Shown one piece after another: positions 1-7,959 of a DNA stretch of 64,000 nt. The stretch is from Bifidobacterium oedipodis (GTDB lineage: Bacteria; Actinomycetota; Actinomycetes; Actinomycetales; Bifidobacteriaceae). The position numbers were made by a program, and so were the translations under genes. Location: contig NZ_JAAIII010000002.1 in assembly GCF_012932425.1 (NCBI RefSeq), positions 248,001 through 312,000 on the forward strand, in the 5' to 3' direction. Positions within the stretch are counted from its first letter, which is position 1. Each line of letters opens with the position of its first letter. Under the pieces are notes generated by a model. The model ran no database searches. It had not been told where the DNA came from and saw only the letters and a program-made list of their open reading frames with translations.

Positions 1-62
1 GAATGGAATGAATACTTTGCGCGCGATTGCAGTCCCCACAGCAATCGCCACGCAACGATTGG

Positions 63-962
63 TTAGGATTGGTAATCCCTGGTGCCCGAGAAGAACGAGC
101 CACCAGAAGTCTTGTTTACAACGGAATACATATCAATAATGCGCTTGTCGCCACTTTCCTTCGCCATCGCGACGAACATGAGGTTGGCCTGCCAGTTGGC
201 CGAAGACCACACCAGATAGGCAACGATGCCTGTGGTGAGAACCAGCACCAGCAGTCCGTATTTGGTGGTCATGCCCCAACCGTAACCCACAAGCGCCACC
301 ATGGAAATGATAATGGCGGGAATTCGGCGCACGGCAAGCATAAAACCGTTCCTGATTCGCGAGAAGAATTTTGCCTTCGGATATTCCACCGTTAGCACCA
401 ACGCCACCAGCATCGCCTGAACGAACAGGGCGCAGCAGACGATCAGAATCGGGACAACGAAGGCTCCCCACGAAGTCTGCATCATAATGAACACGTCGTA
501 GATAAAGCAGAACACCAGCAGCAGAAACACGAAACTGATGGTGATCGAGCGCACGAACAGCTTGGCATATGCCTTGAAGTAGGGGCCGATGAACGCTACG
601 GTGCGATCGAACGGCACATAGGGTTCGGCGATCCAGTCGGGCGGGAAATCCTTGGCTCCGGATTGTTCACGCCACACGCGGGCGCGGGTTTCGGCATTGA
701 TGGAGAACAGCATGGGCTGATCGCGGAACATCGCGAATAGGGCGGTCAGCCCAGGCATGCTCAACCATGCGGCCAAGAGGTAGGTGGGCCAGTAGGTCAG
801 ATCCCGTACCGCAAAGACCACAAGCAGCAATGGCAGCATACCGATGAACAGGCAGAGGCTGGATTCCAACAGCACGAGAATGGTGTTGACCACCTTGTTA
901 TAGGTGCCGTTGAAGTTCTCGTTTTTGCCTTGGCTTACGTTGTCGCCGTTCTGGTTGGCCAT
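63..962 (-). CDS. DUF624 (YesL-like) membrane protein
   Basis: Integral membrane protein of about 299 residues with roughly five or six hydrophobic segments. The stretches around LPLLLVVFAVRDLTYWPTYL and the C-terminal MVALVGYGWGMTTKYGLLV are typical of the DUF624/YesL family. Such proteins are often encoded beside sugar ABC importers; their biochemical role is not established. I chose ATG at 962 because GAGG lies six bases upstream; the in-frame ATG at 968 abuts that GAGG and leaves no spacing. It is the last gene after the MalG-like permease, separated by about 160 bp that contains an 11-bp hairpin. The product may assist assembly or regulation of the importer; that is inference from context only. 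Confidence 0.8.
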   Translation of the reverse strand: MANQNGDNVSQGKNENFNGTYNKVVNTILVLLESSLCLFIGMLPLLLVVFAVRDLTYWPTYLLAAWLSMPGLTALFAMFRDQPMLFSINAETRARVWREQSGAKDFPPDWIAEPYVPFDRTVAFIGPYFKAYAKLFVRSITISFVFLLLVFCFIYDVFIMMQTSWGAFVVPILIVCCALFVQAMLVALVLTVEYPKAKFFSRIRNGFMLAVRRIPAIIISMVALVGYGWGMTTKYGLLVLVLTTGIVAYLVWSSANWQANLMFVAMAKESGDKRIIDMYSVVNKTSGGSFFSGTRDYQS

Positions 963-1004
963 CGTCATCCTCGCTTGTTCGTGTATTGCTTGCCAGTAGT
1001 AATT

Positions 1005-1042
1005 ATGGCTGGCGTCCGAACAGGTGTTCAAACGCCAGCCAT
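1005..1042 (-). other. intercistronic hairpin before the DUF624 gene
   Basis: Perfect 11-bp inverted repeat (ATGGCTGGCGT at 1005-1015 and its complement at 1032-1042) with a 16-base loop. It lies between the MalG-like permease and the DUF624 gene and is not followed by a T-run on the minus strand. It is better read as an RNA-stability or partial-attenuation element than a full terminator. Confidence 0.5.
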
Positions 1043-1120
1043 GAATAGTCGGTGAGCAAAGGCCTTGGATTTCGCCGATGAACTTTGCTCAGATCGGGTG
1101 CGGCTCAGCCGCCTGATGCG

Positions 1121-2047
1121 TCAGCCCTTCATGCCGGAGGTTGCGATTCCTTCGACGAACTGCTTCTGGCCGATGAGGAAGACGATCAGGATCGGCAGCA
1201 CCGACATAACCGAACCGGTCATGACCATGGCATAGTTCGCGGAGTTCTGCGAGATGAAGGTCTTCAAACCCAGCTGAATGGTCTGCAGGCTCGGAGAACG
1301 CAGGTACATCAACGGGCCCATGTAGTCGTTCCACGTATTCGTGAAAGTGATGATGCCCAGGGCGGCGATCGACGGGCCGGACAGCGGCAGCACGATGCGA
1401 CGGTAGATGCCCCATTCGCTCAGACCGTCCAGACGCGCGGCCTCGGAGAGCTCTTCAGGAATCGTGTCGTAGAACTGCTTCATCATGAACACACCGAAGG
1501 CACCGAAAGCCTGCAGCAGGATGATGGACCAGCGGGTGTCGGTCAGATGGATGGAGGAGAGGATCTTGTACTGCGGGATCATGTAGGCCTGCCACGGCAC
1601 GGCCATGGTGGCGATGTAGATCAGGAACAGCACGTTGCGGCCGGGGAACTTGATCTTGGAGAAGCCATAGGCGGCGAAGGATCCGGTGAACACCTGCAGG
1701 AAGGTCACGCAGAATGCGAAGAACACGGTGTTGCCAAGCCACGTCAGCATGTTGGAGTCGGTCCAAATGTTGATGTAGTTCTCCCAGTGCCACACGCTCG
1801 GTAGCCACTTGAACGGGACCATGAAGACCTCGTTGTTGGGCTTGACGGCGGCCAGGAACATCCACACGAACGGCAGCACCATGAAGATGGTCAGGCACAG
1901 CATACCAAGGTAGCCGATGACAGTACCGACGATCTTCAGAGGGGAGGTCTTCTGCTTGTTCCAAGGAATGTCGGATGTGGAGGGCCGGTTTGCGGGATTG
2001 GCACCCTTACCAGCCAGTGCAGTGAAATCCACGGTTGCGGCGGTCAT
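1121..2047 (-). CDS. carbohydrate ABC transporter permease, MalG type
   Basis: 308-residue inner-membrane permease of the CUT1 sugar ABC family. Residues about 35-60 form the first membrane helix. The cytoplasmic EAA loop is seen as EELSEAARLDGLSEWGIYRRIVLP, the contact site for the ATPase, and the C-terminus carries the usual short GI.. tail (FVEGIATSGMKG). ATG at 2047 is preceded by AAGGAG inside the end of the upstream permease gene, and only one base separates the two genes, so they are translationally linked. No ATPase gene is in this locus; CUT1 importers of actinobacteria commonly share one MsmK/MsiK-type ATPase encoded elsewhere. Confidence 0.93.
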   Translation of the reverse strand: MTAATVDFTALAGKGANPANRPSTSDIPWNKQKTSPLKIVGTVIGYLGMLCLTIFMVLPFVWMFLAAVKPNNEVFMVPFKWLPSVWHWENYINIWTDSNMLTWLGNTVFFAFCVTFLQVFTGSFAAYGFSKIKFPGRNVLFLIYIATMAVPWQAYMIPQYKILSSIHLTDTRWSIILLQAFGAFGVFMMKQFYDTIPEELSEAARLDGLSEWGIYRRIVLPLSGPSIAALGIITFTNTWNDYMGPLMYLRSPSLQTIQLGLKTFISQNSANYAMVMTGSVMSVLPILIVFLIGQKQFVEGIATSGMKG

Positions 2048-2048
2048 C

Positions 2049-2972
2049 TCACTTCTCCTTCCTGTTGTTGTACCAGAACTGAATAAGCGTTACGACCATG
2101 CACAATGCGAACAGTGTCAGCGACACGGTCGAGGCGTAGCCGAAGTCGGAACGTTCGAAGGCCACACGGTAGACGTACTGCGCAAGCACCAAGGTTGCGG
2201 TGCCGGGACCACCGTTGGTCATAACCAAGGTCAGGTCGAGGATCTTGAACGAGCCGATGGTCAGGGTGACCAGCACGAAGAACAGAGTCGGACGCATGCA
2301 CGGCACAGTGATCTTCCAGAACTGCTTCCAGCCGTTCGCGCCATCAATGGAGGAGGCTTCGTACAGTTCGGTGGGGATGGTCTGCAGGCCTGCGAGCAGC
2401 AGGATCATGTAGTAGCCGACCTCACGCCAGGTGGCCACGATGATCACGGCTGGCATGGCCCACGTGGTGGAGCCGAGCCAGGCGGGCGGATTGTCGGTGA
2501 ACAGGCCGAGGAACTGGTTGATCACACCGGACTTGGCGTCGAACAGCATGTTCCACACCTGGGCGGCGGCAACGATTGAGGTGACGTAGGGGAAGAACGC
2601 GACGGTGCGGAAGAAACTGCGGAACTTAAGCTTGGAGTTGAGCAGGACGGCCAGCGCGAAAGCAATAGCCAGTGTCAGCGGGATGTGGACCACGGAGTAC
2701 ACGATGGTGTTCACGAACGCTGCACGGAACACATCATCTTTGAACAGGCGCCTCCAGTTGAGCAGACCCGTCCACTTCGGATCGCCGAAGGCGCTCCACT
2801 TGGTGTTGGCGATGTAGAACAGTACCAGCACCGGAACAAGAATCAGGAAGATAAAGCCGATGAAATTCGGGGCGATGAAGCCGAGGCCGTGGATGGTGTT
2901 GCGGCGGGTGATGGCCTTGGCGGTCAGCTTGCCGCCTTTAGGAGCCTTTGTCTTGGGCGAGCTCACAGACAT
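2049..2972 (-). CDS. carbohydrate ABC transporter permease, MalF type
   Basis: 307-residue sugar permease with six predicted membrane helices and the EAA loop ELYEASSIDGANGWKQFWKITVP. It pairs with the MalG-like protein to form the membrane channel of a CUT1 importer. ATG at 2972 is supported by AAAGGAGAGG upstream; an earlier in-frame start would lie inside the hairpin that precedes the gene. It is second in the operon after the solute-binding lipoprotein. The substrate is unknown; the linked GH30-type enzyme suggests a beta-linked gluco- or galacto-oligosaccharide (inference). Confidence 0.93.
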   Translation of the reverse strand: MSVSSPKTKAPKGGKLTAKAITRRNTIHGLGFIAPNFIGFIFLILVPVLVLFYIANTKWSAFGDPKWTGLLNWRRLFKDDVFRAAFVNTIVYSVVHIPLTLAIAFALAVLLNSKLKFRSFFRTVAFFPYVTSIVAAAQVWNMLFDAKSGVINQFLGLFTDNPPAWLGSTTWAMPAVIIVATWREVGYYMILLLAGLQTIPTELYEASSIDGANGWKQFWKITVPCMRPTLFFVLVTLTIGSFKILDLTLVMTNGGPGTATLVLAQYVYRVAFERSDFGYASTVSLTLFALCMVVTLIQFWYNNRKEK

Positions 2973-3007
2973 GTTTTCCTCTCCTTTCGAATGGTTGATC
3001 GCATGAC

Positions 3008-3051
3008 AAAGGGGATGGAATCGGAATCGCGTATCCGATCCCATCCCCTTT
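3008..3051 (-). other. hairpin between the binding-protein gene and the permease genes
   Basis: Inverted repeat with 18-base arms at 3008-3025 and 3034-3051 and one mismatch. It lies just after the solute-binding-protein stop codon and before the MalF start. There is no T-run on the minus strand. Hairpins here in ABC operons usually protect the upstream message or cut read-through, so the binding protein is made in excess over the permeases. Confidence 0.7.
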
Positions 3052-3098
3052 CGCATTCGTTATCAATGGTCAGTCAGCGACAGGGCTGGCTGGGATTA

Positions 3099-4445
3099 CT
3101 ACTCGATGATGGCGCCCTGGTCGATGGCGTTCTGCTTGGCGGCAGCCAGTGCGTCATCGATGGAGGAAGTCTTGGTCATGATCGAGGAGTGAGCATCCTT
3201 GAGCAGGGAGATGATGGTGTCGGAGCCTTCGCCAACCGGGTTCTCCGGCTTGGTGTCGTGCTCCTGCCAAGCCTGCTTGGTCAGATCATCGGAAGCCATG
3301 CCGTCCACGCCGAAGTAGGCGTCCACAACAGCGTCGGAGAAGTAGGCAGGGGTGGTGGCGATGGCAGCCAGAGCCTTAGCGCCGCCTTCACCGGAGGCCC
3401 ACTTGACGAATTCCTTGGCAGCGGCCAGCTTCTGGCCATCGATCTGGGAGGAAACAGCCAGGCCGGTCGGATCACCGAAGGTGACAGGCTTGTCGGAGGA
3501 GGACTCGTCCGGGTTCTGCGGAATCGGTGCCATGCCCCAAGTGAAGTCTTCAGCATCGCCGGAAGCCTGCTGGCTCACGAGCGTGGCGGCGAACCAAGTA
3601 CCCATCGGCAGCATGGCGGCCTTCTGGGTGCCGAACTGGGCCTGATACTGCACCTTGGTGGAGTTGGAGGTGTTCCAGTCGATGGTCAGGCCTTCGTCCT
3701 GCCACTTCAGAGCGCGCTCATAGTAGGGCTTGAGGTAGGAGAAGTCGCCCTTGAAGAAGGTGTTGTCGACATCGTAGCCGGTCTGGGCGAGGGCGAAGCC
3801 CTGCACCACGGACTGCCAGTTGTGCTGGTAGGTCGGGTAGACGGAGTTGGCGTCGTAGCCGGCAGCGGGCAGCTTTTCCTTGAGTTCTTCGGCGGCCTTG
3901 GTGTAGTCGTCCCAGGTCCAGGTGCCGTCGGGGGCGGCGACGCCGGCCTTGTCGAACATATCCTTGTTGTAGAAGAGCACCCAGGAATCCTGGCGGTACG
4001 GCATGGCGTAGTACTTGCCATCAAGCTCGTAGTTGGAGACATCGATATTGTCGTCGTCAGCGTATTCGGCGGCGATGTCGCTCAGATCAGCCAGACCCTC
4101 AGACTCGGCATAGGTCTTGTACTTCTGCAGGTTCTTGATCGGGAACACGTCAGGCTGGGAGCCACCGGAGATATCACCGGTCAGCTGGGTGTCGTAATCA
4201 TCGGCGGAGTATTCCTTCAGTTCCACCGTGATGTTCTTGTGTTCCTTGTTGAAGGCGTCCGCAAGGGTCTTGAACTCCGGGGTGGAATCCAGGGACCAGC
4301 CAGCGAAGGTGATGGTGGTCTTGGCGTTCTCGTCCAGGGCCTCGGTCTTGCCAGCGCTGTCGCTGCCGCATGCAGCGAGTCCGGCCGACATCACCACTGC
4401 GGCGAACGCTGCGGTAGCAGCCTTAAGGGTGTGGTTGAACTTCAT
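3099..4445 (-). CDS. sugar ABC transporter solute-binding lipoprotein
   Basis: 448-residue extracellular solute-binding protein, family 1. The N-terminus has a lipoprotein signal peptide ending in the lipobox LAAC (residues about 23-26, Cys becomes lipidated), then the mature domain starting TTITFAGWSLDSTPEFKTLADAFN. Typical internal motifs are QPDVFPIKNLQ and LFYNKDMFDKAGV. ATG at 4445 has AAGGAAGGA six bases upstream. It captures sugar outside the membrane and passes it to the MalF/MalG pair. First gene of the operon, with a promoter region at about 4500-4640. Its GC content and codon use fit its neighbours. Ligand unknown. Confidence 0.93.
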   Translation of the reverse strand: MKFNHTLKAATAAFAAVVMSAGLAACGSDSAGKTEALDENAKTTITFAGWSLDSTPEFKTLADAFNKEHKNITVELKEYSADDYDTQLTGDISGGSQPDVFPIKNLQKYKTYAESEGLADLSDIAAEYADDDNIDVSNYELDGKYYAMPYRQDSWVLFYNKDMFDKAGVAAPDGTWTWDDYTKAAEELKEKLPAAGYDANSVYPTYQHNWQSVVQGFALAQTGYDVDNTFFKGDFSYLKPYYERALKWQDEGLTIDWNTSNSTKVQYQAQFGTQKAAMLPMGTWFAATLVSQQASGDAEDFTWGMAPIPQNPDESSSDKPVTFGDPTGLAVSSQIDGQKLAAAKEFVKWASGEGGAKALAAIATTPAYFSDAVVDAYFGVDGMASDDLTKQAWQEHDTKPENPVGEGSDTIISLLKDAHSSIMTKTSSIDDALAAAKQNAIDQGAIIE

Positions 4446-4499
4446 AGTCAATCCTTCCTTTGTTCTCTATGGCATCCATGCCTGTGGAAATCAATCTCA

Positions 4500-4640
4500 T
4501 GTGCCCCATTGACCACATCTGTTTTGATCTCCGTGCTTTCTATAATAACTGACCGGTGGTGAGCAGTAGTGATTGTTACCTTATTTTACCTTCACTTTTT
4601 TTGATCATTATCGATCGAACTGCTCTGTCATAGTGATCAT
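4500..4640 (-). promoter_or_regulatory. putative promoter/operator of the sugar importer operon
   Basis: AT-rich stretch upstream of the binding-protein gene, in contrast to its GC-rich surroundings. On the plus strand TTTGATCA (4600-4607) and ATCGATCG (4610-4617) repeat GATC-centred half sites with a 10-bp step, resembling the 10-bp stepped repeats at the GH30 promoter (6515-6542). This suggests control by the same regulator; no binding data. Confidence 0.35.
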
Positions 4641-4676
4641 GCCAGTGATTATGCCCATCTCTGCGGAAAAACATAT

Positions 4677-4765
4677 CTTCCCGGCAACATATCCCCGAAA
4701 AGACCTCCCAGAAAACACAGTGTGGGCGGATAGACCGAAGCCTATCCGCCCACACTGCCGGGAAG
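4677..4765 (-). terminator. stem-loop terminator after the GH30 gene
   Basis: A perfect 15-bp stem (4719-4733 with 4742-4756, 8-base loop). A second, outer pair of 10-base arms (4677-4686 with 4756-4765) can form an alternative larger structure. On the minus strand the inner stem is followed by TGTTTTC, a modest T-run. It separates the GH30 gene from the importer operon downstream. Confidence 0.7.
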
Positions 4766-4899
4766 ATAAAGGAGAAGCAAAGTTTCAGATCAGGTGCCGC
4801 CGAGTCACGCAGCCGCAGCAAACACCTTCGCATACGACCGCGCGACTCACGCACGCACCTTGTGAGGCTGGCTCCACGAGCACAGTCAGCGGCAAGTTA

Positions 4900-6459
4900 T
4901 CACTCGTCAACGCCCCAGACGCGGGTCTTGCCGGGGGCCACGTCACCCAGCAGATGCTTGGGTGCCGGGTTGAGTTCGAACTTGTCGTCGGCCGGGACCG
5001 GGGACTCGTTGATCGGGCCGTGGCCCTTGTGCACGGTGACGGTGCCCCAGGCGGGCACGGTGACCTTCTGCCAGGCGGCGCCCTGGCCGTTGATGGTCAC
5101 GGCGGCCTCGATGGGCTCGCCGGTCGGGTTGTAGATGTGGGCGGCCACGTCGCCGTCGGGGGCGAGGAAGGCCACGGAGCCGAGCCCGCCGGACCAGCCG
5201 TCGGGCGTGTGGTTGGAGGAGCGCACGACCACGCTGCCGGGCTTGACGTCCTGGCCGAAGGCGCGCAGCATGAAGTATTCGAGGTTGCGGATTACCTCGC
5301 CGGTTTCGTGCTGGATGGTCACCACGCCGCGTCGGCCGGTCGCGCCGACCTGGTTGGGCAGGCCGCGCTCGTCGAGCGCGAGGTTCCACAGGGTAATGAA
5401 GCTTTCGCCGTTGCGCACGAGCCAGTTGCCGATGATGCCGGACATGATGTGCGCGGCGTCCTCGGGGGTCTCGTCGATCATGCAGCGGCGCTCGGTCATG
5501 CCGAACATCCAGTGCGGGTAGGAGCGGGACGCGTTGAAGAAGTTGGAGTACGGCCCCTCGTAGGTGTGCACGGTCAGGCCGTCGATGGCGGCGGCCTGGT
5601 CGGGGGTGACAAGCTCGCGCACCGGCCAGCACAGGTTGTGGGTGGAGTCGTCGTTGATGAAGATTCGCATCTCGGGGAACTTCTCGTTCATGGCCGGGCG
5701 CAGGAAGTCGGCGGCGAACGCGGCCTGCTCCTTGAGGGTCCACATCATGGCGGGCCACTTGGGCGCGTTGGAGGGCTCGTTCTGCACGGTCACGCCCCAG
5801 ATCGGGATGCCGAGCTTGCCCATCTCCTCGACGTACCTGACGAAGTAGCGGGCGTAGCAGCCCTCGATGGAGTCGTGCATCGGGTCGAAGCCGTTGCCGG
5901 TCCACTCGCCGAAGCGCAGGCGGCCGCCCTGGCACAGGTGGCCGGTGTTCTTCATCCAGGCCGGGGCGCTCCACGGGGAGGCAATGATCTTGACGGCCGG
6001 GTTGATCTTCAAAATCTCGAGCACTACCGGGATAATGTGCTTGAAATCCTTGGTGGCGTCCGGCGCGCCGGGCTCGCCCTCACCCAGGGAGAACTTGGTC
6101 AGCAGGTTGTCGTGCTCGCCGAAGGGCACGTCGTCGTAGGTGTAGTAGGGCTGGGCCGCGGGCTCGCAGGATCCCAGCGGAATGCGGATCACCGAGAAGC
6201 CGCCCTTGGCGGGGTTGAAGCAGTCATCCAGGAAGGCGTGGCGCTGTTCGGCGTCCATGCTGTTCCAGATCAGCGAGGCGGCCGCGTCGGTGATGGCCGC
6301 GCCCGCGCCGATCCACGGCTGCCTGCGGTCCGCGGTATCGATCACGATCGGCGTGGCATCGCCGGGCTCGCTCACCGTTTCGGGCGCAGCGATGGGCTCG
6401 CGCCTCTGGCTGAGATCACCGGAAGTGACGGTCCAGAATTCATTCGCAAACTGAGACAT
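4900..6459 (-). CDS. glycoside hydrolase family 30-type enzyme
   Basis: 519-residue hydrolase resembling GH30 (glucosylceramidase / beta-1,6-glucanase clan A). It has IGAGAAITDAAASLIW near the N-terminus, IASPWSAPAWMKNTG, the acid/base glutamate in VTVQNEPSNAPKW, and a probable nucleophile glutamate in MIDETPED. A C-terminal beta-sandwich follows (VKPGSVVVRSSNHTPDGW onward). No signal peptide, so it acts in the cytoplasm on imported oligosaccharides. ATG at 6459 follows AAGGAACGTCT. It is more GC-rich than the flanking intergenic DNA. Divergent from the DeoR/LacI hybrid regulator and upstream of an importer, forming one utilisation locus. GH30 covers beta-glucosidase, beta-xylosidase and beta-1,6-galactobiohydrolase activities; the specificity cannot be read from sequence here. 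Confidence 0.85.
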   Translation of the reverse strand: MSQFANEFWTVTSGDLSQRREPIAAPETVSEPGDATPIVIDTADRRQPWIGAGAAITDAAASLIWNSMDAEQRHAFLDDCFNPAKGGFSVIRIPLGSCEPAAQPYYTYDDVPFGEHDNLLTKFSLGEGEPGAPDATKDFKHIIPVVLEILKINPAVKIIASPWSAPAWMKNTGHLCQGGRLRFGEWTGNGFDPMHDSIEGCYARYFVRYVEEMGKLGIPIWGVTVQNEPSNAPKWPAMMWTLKEQAAFAADFLRPAMNEKFPEMRIFINDDSTHNLCWPVRELVTPDQAAAIDGLTVHTYEGPYSNFFNASRSYPHWMFGMTERRCMIDETPEDAAHIMSGIIGNWLVRNGESFITLWNLALDERGLPNQVGATGRRGVVTIQHETGEVIRNLEYFMLRAFGQDVKPGSVVVRSSNHTPDGWSGGLGSVAFLAPDGDVAAHIYNPTGEPIEAAVTINGQGAAWQKVTVPAWGTVTVHKGHGPINESPVPADDKFELNPAPKHLLGDVAPGKTRVWGVDE

Positions 6460-6499
6460 AGACGTTCCTTGTGTGTTGTGTGTGGCGTCGTTGACAATA

Positions 6500-6545
6500 T
6501 TTACTATAGCACACTCTAATCGAGTTTAATCACTTTTAATCATTT
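6500..6545 (-). promoter_or_regulatory. GH30 promoter with three helically phased operator repeats
   Basis: Read on the plus strand, TCTAATCG (6515-6522), TTTAATCA (6525-6532) and TTTAATCA (6535-6542) are direct repeats exactly 10 bp apart. On the minus strand a TATAGT -10 box lies at 6502-6507, so the repeats cover the -35 region. Direct repeats one helical turn apart fit a DeoR-type DNA-binding domain, which the divergent regulator carries. Likely a repressor site (inference). Confidence 0.55.
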
Positions 6546-6702
6546 TTGTTCATAATTTCGTGAAAAATATGGCATACCGAATGTTCAGTCATCATCACTA
6601 CGAAAGAGGCTGTACGATAGAATCAAACAAAAATGATCACCAAGCGCATAGTCGTGCTTGGCAGTAATCACAACCACTCACTTTCGGAAGATAGATGTGC
6701 TG

Positions 6703-7872
6703 ATGACCGAGAACACCGCCAACGGCGAACACCGCGACTACCTGCCCGCAGAGCGGCAGGATATGATTCTGAGCCTGCTGACGCGGCAGAGCGTGGCGAC
6801 CGTCGCCGAACTCGCCGACCTGCTGCACACCACCGATATCACCGTGCGCCGCGATTTAACCGTACTGGCCAAGGCCGGCCTGCTCAAGCGTGTGCGCGGT
6901 GGTGCTATGTCTGTAGCCAGTTCTGATACGGATTCCCCTGACGCCACTGCCAGCCGTGGGCAGGACTCCACCGAAACCTCGATTGCAGGCGGACTGATAT
7001 CGTCTTCTCGCCCCCGCCTCCACCCGGAACTGGGTGCTGATCAGCCGGCCATCGGCATTATGCTGCCCGAACCAAGCTTCTTCTGGCCGAGGGTGATTGA
7101 TTGCATGCGCGAAAGCGCAGCCAAGCAAGGCATGCGTATCGTGACGCGAGAATCCTCCTATGACGAGGGAACTCGGGAAGATGAAATTCTCGACGAACTC
7201 GCCGCCGACCCCACCGTATGCGGTATCATCGCCGCCCCGAACGCACACCACAAAACCGGCGAACGCACTTGGGATTGGATTATGAATTCATCCATTCCCG
7301 TAGTAGCCATGGAACGCTCACAGCCGATTTTGGCCGGTCATACCGTGGATTCGGTGCGCACCAACCATCACTATGGCGTGCGTAAGGCAGCCGTGCATTT
7401 CCTGGAGCACGGTCATACACGCATTGGTGCGGCATTCAGCGAAACCCCCACCGCAGCTCAAATCCAGGAAGGCTGGAATCTGGTGCTTGATGGCACGGAT
7501 CGCATCGACTGCCCGTTCCAGTTCAACGGCATTCCGCCCTACAGCACCAGCGGAGTAAACGAAGTGGTGGATAGGATCATCGAATCGGGCGCCACGGCCA
7601 TGCTGATCCACTCCGATTATCTGGCCATCGCCGTCGCCCAGCAGTTGGAACGTCGTGGCAAGCATGTGCCGGACGATGTGTCGATTATTTCCATCGACGG
7701 CTTCGCCACTCCCAGCTCACGACCGCTGACCGTGCTGCGCTCCCCCGCCAAAGAACTGGCGGATTCGGCCATCTGCGCGATATTGAATCGCATCCAATTC
7801 CCCGAATTCGCCACACGACAGGTGTTCGTCGACCCCGTGCTGGTAGATCGAGGCTCCGTGGCCCAAATCTAA
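6703..7872 (+). CDS. hybrid regulator: DeoR-type HTH with LacI-type sensor
   Basis: About 389 residues. Residues about 13-65 form a DeoR-family winged HTH (ERQDMILSLLTRQSVATVAELADLL, DITVRRDLTVLAKAGLLKRVRGG). The rest is not the sugar-phosphate sensor of DeoR proteins but a periplasmic-binding-like LacI/GalR sensor (AIGIMLPEPSFFWPRVIDCM, VRTNHHYGVRKAAVHFLEHGH, DVSIISIDGF). It should bind a free sugar and control the divergent GH30 gene and the importer. The start is ambiguous: GTG at 6697 has GGAAG at six bases, ATG at 6703 has the same GGAAG at twelve. Such chimeras are known in some Gram-positive bacteria. The gene ends just before a repeat array. Confidence 0.87.
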   Translation: MTENTANGEHRDYLPAERQDMILSLLTRQSVATVAELADLLHTTDITVRRDLTVLAKAGLLKRVRGGAMSVASSDTDSPDATASRGQDSTETSIAGGLISSSRPRLHPELGADQPAIGIMLPEPSFFWPRVIDCMRESAAKQGMRIVTRESSYDEGTREDEILDELAADPTVCGIIAAPNAHHKTGERTWDWIMNSSIPVVAMERSQPILAGHTVDSVRTNHHYGVRKAAVHFLEHGHTRIGAAFSETPTAAQIQEGWNLVLDGTDRIDCPFQFNGIPPYSTSGVNEVVDRIIESGATAMLIHSDYLAIAVAQQLERRGKHVPDDVSIISIDGFATPSSRPLTVLRSPAKELADSAICAILNRIQFPEFATRQVFVDPVLVDRGSVAQI

Positions 7873-7874
7873 GC

Positions 7875-7948
7875 ACGGTACCAACCACTTTATCAGCGCA
7901 ACATATGTGTGCTGAGTGCACAGTACCGGCCGCTTTATCGGCACAACC
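7875..7948. repeat. degenerate 45-bp direct repeat after the regulator gene
   Basis: The segment beginning ACGGTACC at 7875 is imperfectly repeated beginning ACAGTACC at 7920, sharing a CTTTATC core and a following RCAACM motif. It lies between the regulator stop and the phased palindrome array and may be a decayed edge of that array. Confidence 0.4.
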
Positions 7949-7959
7949 ACGGAATTACT

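Noticed and set aside
3008..3051. Full rho-independent terminator
   Set aside because: No T-run follows the stem on the minus strand and the downstream permeases have no promoter of their own that I can see.
2685..4562. 625-codon open frame antisense to the binding-protein gene
   Set aside because: Same cause; it also crosses the hairpin at 3008-3051 and the promoter of the importer operon.
4573..6519. 648-codon open frame antisense to the GH30 gene
   Set aside because: Shadow of a GC-rich gene: repeated Val/Gly/His-rich sequence, no domain, while the sense strand has GH30 catalytic motifs.
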